This document shows, in pieces, positions 14,915 through 19,892 of a stretch of 19,892 bases of DNA. The position numbers and the translations under genes are program-made. Origin of the DNA: Gammaproteobacteria bacterium (GTDB taxonomy: Bacteria > Pseudomonadota > Gammaproteobacteria > Competibacterales > Competibacteraceae). How positions within the stretch are numbered: the first letter of the stretch is position 1; every line of letters begins with the position of its first letter. The notes beneath the pieces were generated by a model. It searched no databases. It had not been told where the DNA came from and worked only from the letters and a program-made list of their open reading frames with translations. Where the stretch lies: positions 1 through 19,892 of the forward strand of contig PWUP01000327.1 in NCBI GenBank assembly GCA_003562535.1. Direction: 5' to 3'.

Positions 14915-16621
14915 ATGAGTGCTACAACGACCTTGGATCCTGAATTCCTCGAAGTGTTTGTCCAAGAATCCACTGATCTGCTGGATACGCTGGAGCCGGT
15001 GATCGTCGGATTTGGCAATCTGACTCAAGAAGGCCCGGTTTTAGCCAGCGCCGAGGCTTTAGCGCAAGGCATCCAAGAAAGTTTCCGCCTATTTCACACC
15101 ATCAAGGGCAATGCCACCTATTTGGAGCTGACACATTTAGCAACGACGGCCCATGCGGCTGAGGATTTGCTGGCGCAGATTCGTGCTCAGACTCGACCCT
15201 TGAGCGCCGAAGATGTCGATCTGTTGTGTAAGACCTGTGATTTTATGCGCACCGGCCTAGAGCAGGTGGTAGAGCATCAGCATGATCATCATTTGGCCGC
15301 AGAGTCGGCGGTTTTGGTGGACGCCTTTCGCGCCTTGCTGACACCGCCGGCCGCAGTGGAGGCCGAACCGCCCCCTGAACTTGAACCGGCACTCGCCGCT
15401 GAACCTACGCAGGAGGCGGCTACACCCACTGCCCATCCATCATCCAGTCCTAAGCGCCATGATTTGCGGGTCGATTTAGAAAAAATTGATACGTTCACTA
15501 ACCTGATTGGTGAGCTGGTGATTGTCAAAAATATGCTGGTGCAATCCCCCGATCTGGAGGGGCTGGAACTAGAGCATTTCCCCAAGGCCGCTCAAGAAAT
15601 GGGCAAGATTGTGCGTGAACTGCAAGATATTGCGCTGGCCATTCGCATGATTCCGGTATCAGGGCTGTTCAATCGCATGAATCGGGTTGTGCGGGATTTG
15701 AGTCGTCAGTTCAGTAAGCCGGTGCAATGGATAACCGAGGGGGACGAAACCGAAATGGATAAAAGCATGGTTGAGAAAATCAGCGATCCCTTGGTGCATT
15801 TAATCCGTAATGCTATGGATCATGGGCTAGAGTCGCCGGAGGAACGCCTAGCCCAAGGTAAACCCAAACAGGGGACGCTTAAACTGAGCGCTCGGCATGA
15901 AGAAGGGCAGATTTTAGTGCGGTTAGAGGATGATGGTCTGGGGCTTAACCGCGACAAAATTGTGCGCAAAGCACTGGAGCGCGAATTAATCACAGAAGAG
16001 GAGGCCGCCGAACTGACCGACCGTGAAGTAGCGGCCTTGATCTTTCTGCCGGGGTTTTCTACGGCGGATAAGGTCACGGGTGTGTCGGGGCGCGGGGTGG
16101 GCATGGATGTGGTCAAGCAAAACCTGTCCAGTATCAGCGGACGGATTATTGTAGACAGTGTCCCTGGGCAGGGGACGTGCATCAATCTGTATATCCCCCT
16201 GACGCTCGCGATTATTGATGGCATGATTGTGCGCGTGGGACGTAGCCGCTTTATCCTGCCGGTGCATACGATCCGTGAATCGTTTCGACCGAGCCGTGGC
16301 GCTATTACCGTTACCCCGGATGGTCAAGAAACGGTGAAACTGCGCCATCGGCTGTTTCCCGTTTTGCGCTTGCACACGCTGCAGGGTATTGCCCCAGATC
16401 ACACCGCATTGGAACAGGGTATTCTCATTTTGCTGGACAGTGCGGGGCAGCAAACCTGTCTGTTTGTCGATGAAATTCTCGGTCAGCAGCAAACGGTGAT
16501 CAAACCATTGTCCCATTATCTTACCCAGGTCGGGCAGATGAACTATGTCTCTGGCTGCACCATTATGAGCAATGGCGAGGTGAGCCTGATCCTCGACTCG
16601 AATGGTTTGCTCGCACTGTGA
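14915..16621 (+). CDS. cheA: Chemotaxis histidine kinase CheA, short form
   Basis: A 568-residue kinase. The Hpt domain (about 8-135) carries H61 in FRLFHTIKGNATYLE and HAAEDLL further on. A Pro/Ala/Glu-rich linker (about 143-182) follows in place of a folded CheY-binding P2 domain. P3 dimerisation (about 186-250) has a KIDTFTNLIGELVIVKNML stretch. The ATPase domain has the N-box HLIRNAMDHGLESPEER (about 295-311), G1 LEDDGLGLN (about 337) and G2 GVSGRGVGMDVV (about 391-402). The CheW-like P5 follows to the end. The ATG at 14915 after AAGGAAT is chosen over a TTG at 14870 that lies within cheB. Its stop overlaps the cheD start by one base (TGATG). It phosphorylates the CheY-like and CheB receivers; without P2, target docking would be weaker or direct. 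Confidence 0.93.
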   Translation: MSATTTLDPEFLEVFVQESTDLLDTLEPVIVGFGNLTQEGPVLASAEALAQGIQESFRLFHTIKGNATYLELTHLATTAHAAEDLLAQIRAQTRPLSAEDVDLLCKTCDFMRTGLEQVVEHQHDHHLAAESAVLVDAFRALLTPPAAVEAEPPPELEPALAAEPTQEAATPTAHPSSSPKRHDLRVDLEKIDTFTNLIGELVIVKNMLVQSPDLEGLELEHFPKAAQEMGKIVRELQDIALAIRMIPVSGLFNRMNRVVRDLSRQFSKPVQWITEGDETEMDKSMVEKISDPLVHLIRNAMDHGLESPEERLAQGKPKQGTLKLSARHEEGQILVRLEDDGLGLNRDKIVRKALERELITEEEAAELTDREVAALIFLPGFSTADKVTGVSGRGVGMDVVKQNLSSISGRIIVDSVPGQGTCINLYIPLTLAIIDGMIVRVGRSRFILPVHTIRESFRPSRGAITVTPDGQETVKLRHRLFPVLRLHTLQGIAPDHTALEQGILILLDSAGQQTCLFVDEILGQQQTVIKPLSHYLTQVGQMNYVSGCTIMSNGEVSLILDSNGLLAL

Positions 16622-17181
16622 TGATCCGCCATCCGTCCTCACCGCCGGCATTACCCAACGACCCGAACAAGCCATTGGTATTGCACAGTCTGAATACAGT
16701 GCTTGGTATTGGTGAATGGGCGGTGTCTAATCGTCCGGATGAGGTGTTGCAAACTTTTGCCTTGGGTTCCTGTGTGGCGGTGATTTTTCTACACTATCCC
16801 AGCCGTGCGGTGGGGATGGTGCATATCTCCTTGCCGGATTCCCGCATTAACCCCGCATTAGCCGAGGAGCGCCCGGGTTATTTTGCCGATACCGGCATAA
16901 GTATTGTCCTAGAAGCCTTTCAGCAGTTATTGGGGTATGGGCGGGATCTGAAAAAGGGTATGGTGGTTAAAATGGCGGGCGGGGCGAGTGTCATGGATGC
17001 TCAGCACACGTTTAAAATTGGGCTGCGTAATAGCTTGGCCGCTCGTCAGATCTTGCAGGAGCGGGGTTTGGAACCGGTCGCTGCTGATGTAGGCGGGGAT
17101 TTCAGTCGTACCGTCACCGTATCTCTGAAAACGGGGCAGGTACAGATCAGCCGTTTAGGTTATCCGCGTGTTTTGTTATAG
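16621..17181 (+). CDS. cheD: Chemoreceptor glutamine deamidase CheD
   Basis: A 186-residue CheD. The catalytic residues of the papain-like family are in place: C51 in LGSCV, H68 in GMVHISLPDS and T45 in QTFALGSC. VVKMAGGASVM and the KIGLRNSLAARQILQERG segment are also typical. It deamidates receptor glutamines to glutamates and, in species with CheC, binds CheC, which raises phosphatase activity and withdraws CheD from receptors. A cheC gene lies about 470 bases downstream, so this pairing can operate here. ATG at 16621 overlaps the cheA stop; the GTG one codon earlier is a less likely start. The N-terminal 20 residues are proline-rich and variable. Confidence 0.92.
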   Translation: MIRHPSSPPALPNDPNKPLVLHSLNTVLGIGEWAVSNRPDEVLQTFALGSCVAVIFLHYPSRAVGMVHISLPDSRINPALAEERPGYFADTGISIVLEAFQQLLGYGRDLKKGMVVKMAGGASVMDAQHTFKIGLRNSLAARQILQERGLEPVAADVGGDFSRTVTVSLKTGQVQISRLGYPRVLL

Positions 17182-17211
17182 ATAGCTGTCGCTACATGTT
17201 GGCGGATAGCC

Positions 17212-17239
17212 TTGGGCTGTATTATAGGATCGGTATAAT
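17212..17239 (+). promoter_or_regulatory. Candidate sigma70 promoter for the receiver-cheC-cyclase genes
   Basis: TTGGGC (17212-17217) and a perfect TATAAT (17234-17239) are separated by 16 bases, in the 99-base gap after cheD and about 42 bases before the receiver ATG. This would let the last three genes be transcribed apart from the rest of the cluster. Confidence 0.5.
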
Positions 17240-17280
17240 GCATAGACAATCTGATAACTCATAATTTGGGGGCTAAACTG

Positions 17281-17658
17281 ATGAGCAAGACGATTTTGAT
17301 CACTGATGACTCGACGATGTCTCGATTGACGGTGAAAAAAAACCTGCCAGTGGATTGGGCTACGACAATTTATGAGGCTAAAAATGGTATTGAAGCCATG
17401 GAAAAGCTTGAAAATCATGCTATTGATGTCTTGTTCTTGGATTTGACCATGCCGGAGATGGACGGTTTTGATGTCTTAGCACGCTTAGCGGATCCAGCCT
17501 CTACCATAGCCAAACCCGCGATTTTGGTACTGTCTGCTGATATTCAACCCGAATCGATGCAGATCTGTAAAGACCGAGGTGCCTTGGATTTTATCAGCAA
17601 GCCCATTAAGGCGGAGGTGTTGGCCGAAGTCTTGCGCAGGCAGGGTTTATTATCGTGA
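17281..17658 (+). CDS. Single-domain CheY-like response regulator
   Basis: A 125-residue receiver with no output domain. The acidic pair is D9-D10 (TDDS), the phospho-acceptor is D54 (LFLDLTMPEMDG), the switch residue is S85 (VLSAD) and the lysine is K107 (ISKPI). All catalytic positions are intact. ATG at 17281, after a GGGGGCT site, is preferred over TTG at 17266. It lies downstream of cheD and its stop overlaps the cheC start by four bases (GTGA), so it is probably the phospho-substrate of that CheC. Whether it binds a flagellar switch, a pilus motor or the neighbouring diguanylate cyclase cannot be told from sequence; it might be named cheY, but I leave this open because no motor gene is nearby. 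Confidence 0.9.
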   Translation: MSKTILITDDSTMSRLTVKKNLPVDWATTIYEAKNGIEAMEKLENHAIDVLFLDLTMPEMDGFDVLARLADPASTIAKPAILVLSADIQPESMQICKDRGALDFISKPIKAEVLAEVLRRQGLLS

Positions 17659-18278
17659 GCCTGACCACCGTAATCACCGAAGAGGAGCTGGATGCCCTGA
17701 AAGAACTGACCAATATCGGTATGGGGCGGGCGGCAGCCTTACTGGCGGAGATACTGGAGCAGCGGGTCATCCTCAAGGTGCCTAATGTCCAGGTGGTGGA
17801 TGCTGCGGGTTTGCAACAGCAGCTTGTAGAACGTGACAGCCTCGGTATGACTCGACATGGTTTTCGCGGTGGGGGCATGAGTGGTGAAGCCTTGATGGTG
17901 TTCATCCGCGATAGCTATAAGAATTTGCAAGCCGTTTATGGTTATCCCCCCGCGATGCCCTTGCCGCTGGCACAACAGCGGGAGTTGTTATTGGAGATTG
18001 CATCCAATCTTTGTGCCGCCTGTTTATCAGGGATTGGCGAGCAGTTTGATGTTGAATTTATTTTTTCACCCCCTCGGCTGTTATGCCTGGATAAGTGGAC
18101 GAGTGTGTATGAGCACGTCTTTGCCGACCGCGACTTAGTTTGGCAACACAGCCTGTTGATTGATGTGCATTTCCAGCTTGAGCGGGATGATTTTAATGCC
18201 TGTTTGTACCTATTTATCCCTGATGCGACGTTGCCCAAGGTCAAAGAACGCATTGCTGTGATTCTGGAGGATCTCTAA
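17655..18278 (+). CDS. CheC-like receiver phosphatase
   Basis: A 207-residue protein of the CheC/CheX fold. The first active-site helix is canonical: D13-xxx-E17-xx-N20 in ELDALKELTNIGMGRAAA. The second has E114 in LLLEIASNLCAACLSGIGEQ, but the Asn three residues on is S117, with an Asn displaced to 118. CheC removes the phosphate from CheY-like receivers and, in known systems, is activated by CheD; cheD is present upstream. The GTG start is coupled to the receiver stop by a four-base overlap, and the diguanylate cyclase ATG follows the stop with no gap. CheC is common in Firmicutes, archaea and Thermotoga and less usual in Gammaproteobacteria. I am confident of the family, less of full activity. 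Confidence 0.85.
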   Translation: MSLTTVITEEELDALKELTNIGMGRAAALLAEILEQRVILKVPNVQVVDAAGLQQQLVERDSLGMTRHGFRGGGMSGEALMVFIRDSYKNLQAVYGYPPAMPLPLAQQRELLLEIASNLCAACLSGIGEQFDVEFIFSPPRLLCLDKWTSVYEHVFADRDLVWQHSLLIDVHFQLERDDFNACLYLFIPDATLPKVKERIAVILEDL

Positions 18279-19259
18279 ATGGATGACGACAACCTGAATC
18301 CAACTCCCACTTATGCCATTCCTGAATTACCGCGCTTGGTGCGCGATATGACGGCGATTGGCTTAGTAGCGGTGGACAAGCGGATGAATATCCTGATCTG
18401 GAACCGCTTTATGGAGATCAATAGTCAGCAGGATGCTGAGAGCGTAGTAGGGCGTAATCTGTTTGAATGCTTTCCCGATCTACCTAAGGCATGGTTGGAA
18501 AAAAAACTCAAAACCATCATGATTTTGAAAAACACCGCTTTCAGTTCTTGGCAACAACGCCCCTATGTGTTCCCGTTTACCTATACCGGCACGGTGACCA
18601 ATGATTTGGAATGGATGTACCAAGATTGCTCTTTTTGGGCGCTACGGGATGAAACGGGAGCAGTGCAGGGGGCGTGTATATCAATTCAAGATGTTAGCGA
18701 AACGGCGATGGCGCAGAAGATGCTGGAAGCCGCAGTTGAGCAAAACCTCAGCCTAGAAGAAACCAGCCAGCGCGACGCCTTAACCGGGCTGTTCAACCGC
18801 CGCTATTTTGACGAACACATTCGCTTAGAAATGCACCGTGCGCAGCATTATCACTGGCCTTTTTGCCTAGCGATGCTAGACATTGATTTTTTCAAAAAAG
18901 TCAATGATACCTACGGCCACGATGCGGGTGATGAAGTGCTGAAATCGGTGGCTCAAACGCTGTTAAAGCAGATTCGTAATTCTGACATTTTATGTCGGTT
19001 TGGTGGTGAAGAGTTTGTGCTGTTATTGACCAAAATGGACATCAAAGACGGCACCGAAGTCTGTGAACGTATTGTGACCGAAATTCGGAATACCCCGGTT
19101 GAGATTAATGATCAACACACCATTCATATCACCATGAGTATCGGGATCAGTAGGTATCGTCCTGGCATTAGCCCGCATGATTTACTGAAAGAGGCCGATC
19201 AGGCATTGTATGCCTCGAAACAAAATGGCCGCAATCAGTTTACCGTGTTTAAAGCCTAA
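18279..19259 (+). CDS. PAS-GGDEF diguanylate cyclase
   Basis: A 326-residue soluble protein. A PAS domain (about 18-140) has IGLVAVDKRMNILIWNRFME, NLFECFPDL and ACISIQDVSE. A short coiled linker (about 141-165) leads to the GGDEF domain, with DALTGLFNRRYFDE, LDIDFFKKVNDTYGHDAGDE, the active site GGEEF at 242-246, SIGIS and EADQALYASKQNGRN. An RxxD inhibitory site (RNSD, 233-236) lies five residues before GGEEF, so product inhibition by c-di-GMP is expected. The protein makes c-di-GMP from GTP. No membrane segment is visible. GGAGGA precedes the ATG, which abuts the cheC stop. Being the third gene of a coupled trio suggests that its activity is linked to the chemosensory phosphorelay; that link is inferred. 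Confidence 0.93.
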   Translation: MDDDNLNPTPTYAIPELPRLVRDMTAIGLVAVDKRMNILIWNRFMEINSQQDAESVVGRNLFECFPDLPKAWLEKKLKTIMILKNTAFSSWQQRPYVFPFTYTGTVTNDLEWMYQDCSFWALRDETGAVQGACISIQDVSETAMAQKMLEAAVEQNLSLEETSQRDALTGLFNRRYFDEHIRLEMHRAQHYHWPFCLAMLDIDFFKKVNDTYGHDAGDEVLKSVAQTLLKQIRNSDILCRFGGEEFVLLLTKMDIKDGTEVCERIVTEIRNTPVEINDQHTIHITMSIGISRYRPGISPHDLLKEADQALYASKQNGRNQFTVFKA

Positions 19260-19268
19260 GTTTACGCG

Positions 19269-19892
19269 ATGCTCAACTTTCAAACCTCAACTGACGAACT
19301 GCACACCCTCAAAGAGCGCAAGGCGGCCCGCACCGGCAAACCCATGGAAGACTCGGTGTTTGGCCCCGACCAGGATCATCTGCGCTGGTCACGCTTCAAA
19401 AACACCGCGCCGGAAACGCTGTTCGCTACGGTACGCGATCAGGTGGCGATTTGTACGAGTATATGCTGGGCAAGATAGCCAGCGCCGGACAGAACGGCCA
19501 GTTCCGCACCCCGCGCCATATCATCACGCTGATGGTGGCGATGACCGCGCCGACCCCCAAGGATGTGATCTGCGATCCGGCCTGCGGTACGGCGGGGTTT
19601 TTGATTGCCGCCTCGGAATACCTGCGCCAGCAGCATGGCGACGCCATTTACCAGACCGAGGCCAGCCGCCGCCGGTTTAACTCGGGGACGTTTCACGGCT
19701 ACGACTTTGACAGCACCATGTTGCGCATCGGCAGCATGAATATGCTGTTGCATGGGGTGGAAAATCCCGATATCCGCTACCGCGATTCGCTGGCGCAATC
19801 GAATCAGGACGACGCCGAGCGGTTTTCCCTGGTGCTCGCCAATCCGCCGTTTGCGGGCAGTCTGGACTATGAATCCACCGCCAAGGACTTGC
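19269..19892 (+). pseudogene. hsdM: Decayed type I restriction-modification methyltransferase subunit (hsdM), continues past window
   Basis: Two pieces of an HsdM N6-adenine methyltransferase lie in different frames. Frame one (19269-19478) has DELHTLKERKAARTGKPMED, then HLRWSRFKNTAPETLFATVRDQ. From about 19442 the next frame takes over with GGDLYEYMLGKIASAGQNGQ, continues with RTPRHIITLMVAMTAP, then methyltransferase motif I DPACGTAGF and motif IV NPPF, and is open to the window end. Between VRD and GDLYEY the family normally has about 55-60 residues, including VFPF and a MKDA-like segment. Their absence means an internal deletion and not a single-base slip. The N-terminal 50 or so residues of the helical HsdM_N domain are also missing; homology starts near 19293, only 33 bases after the cyclase stop. 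No function is expected for the encoded product. Whether hsdS and hsdR follow is outside the window. Confidence 0.8.

Noticed and set aside
15986..16675. 229-codon minus-strand frame opposite the end of cheA
   Set aside because: Long, but antisense to conserved CheA ATPase and P5 domains, with His/Arg/Gln-rich composition and no domain.
19210..19680. 156-codon plus-strand frame across the cyclase end and hsdM region
   Set aside because: It is out of frame with both the GGDEF C-terminus and the HsdM motifs and shows no family features.

Overview
The window comes from a bacterial chromosome with moderate G+C. Class I PhaC, UbiT, a DUF1289 protein and a leucine/acyclic-terpene-type crotonase suggest a PHB-storing gammaproteobacterium. 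The genus cannot be fixed from sequence alone. I saw no rRNA, tRNA, CRISPR array or complete insertion sequence.

Layout. (a) 1-3436, plus strand: the tail of a circularly permuted ATP-grasp protein, an alpha-E protein, a class III aminotransferase and an AmpD-like amidase, closely packed and probably one transcript. (b) 3506-7249, minus strand: a tightly overlapping four-gene operon, read from the right as crotonase, DUF1289 protein, DUF697-type GTPase and membrane-anchored GTPase. It converges on (a) at a small hairpin. (c) 7250-7437: a divergent control region with a 23-bp palindrome. (d) 7438-9736, plus strand: class I PHA synthase phaC, then ubiT. (e) 9737-10074: a 338-base gap with a perfect 16-bp hairpin, an unrecognised minus-strand reading frame and two weaker hairpins. 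(f) 10075-19259, plus strand: a chemosensory cluster, cheW, mcp, cheR, cheB, cheA, cheD, a CheY-like receiver, cheC and a PAS-GGDEF diguanylate cyclase. (g) 19269-19892: the decayed 5' part of a type I restriction-modification hsdM, running off the edge.

How the genes work together. In (f), a Cache-domain receptor would control CheA through CheW. CheR and CheB set methylation, and CheD deamidates the receptor. The last three genes (receiver, CheC phosphatase, PAS-GGDEF) are translationally coupled or abutting and have their own candidate promoter. This suggests a signalling output linked to c-di-GMP rather than, or in addition to, a flagellar motor. There are no flagellar or pilus genes in the window. 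In (d), PHB synthesis is next to an O2-independent ubiquinone accessory gene. In (a), the ATP-grasp/alpha-E pair, which usually has transglutaminase-like partners, instead has an aminotransferase and a peptidoglycan-type amidase, which is the less-explored gene set.

The points most worth following are the receiver-CheC-diguanylate cyclase cassette with a CheC whose second active site is altered, the ATP-grasp/alpha-E/aminotransferase/amidase run, the paired GTPases with non-canonical G4 motifs, and the palindrome in front of phaC.
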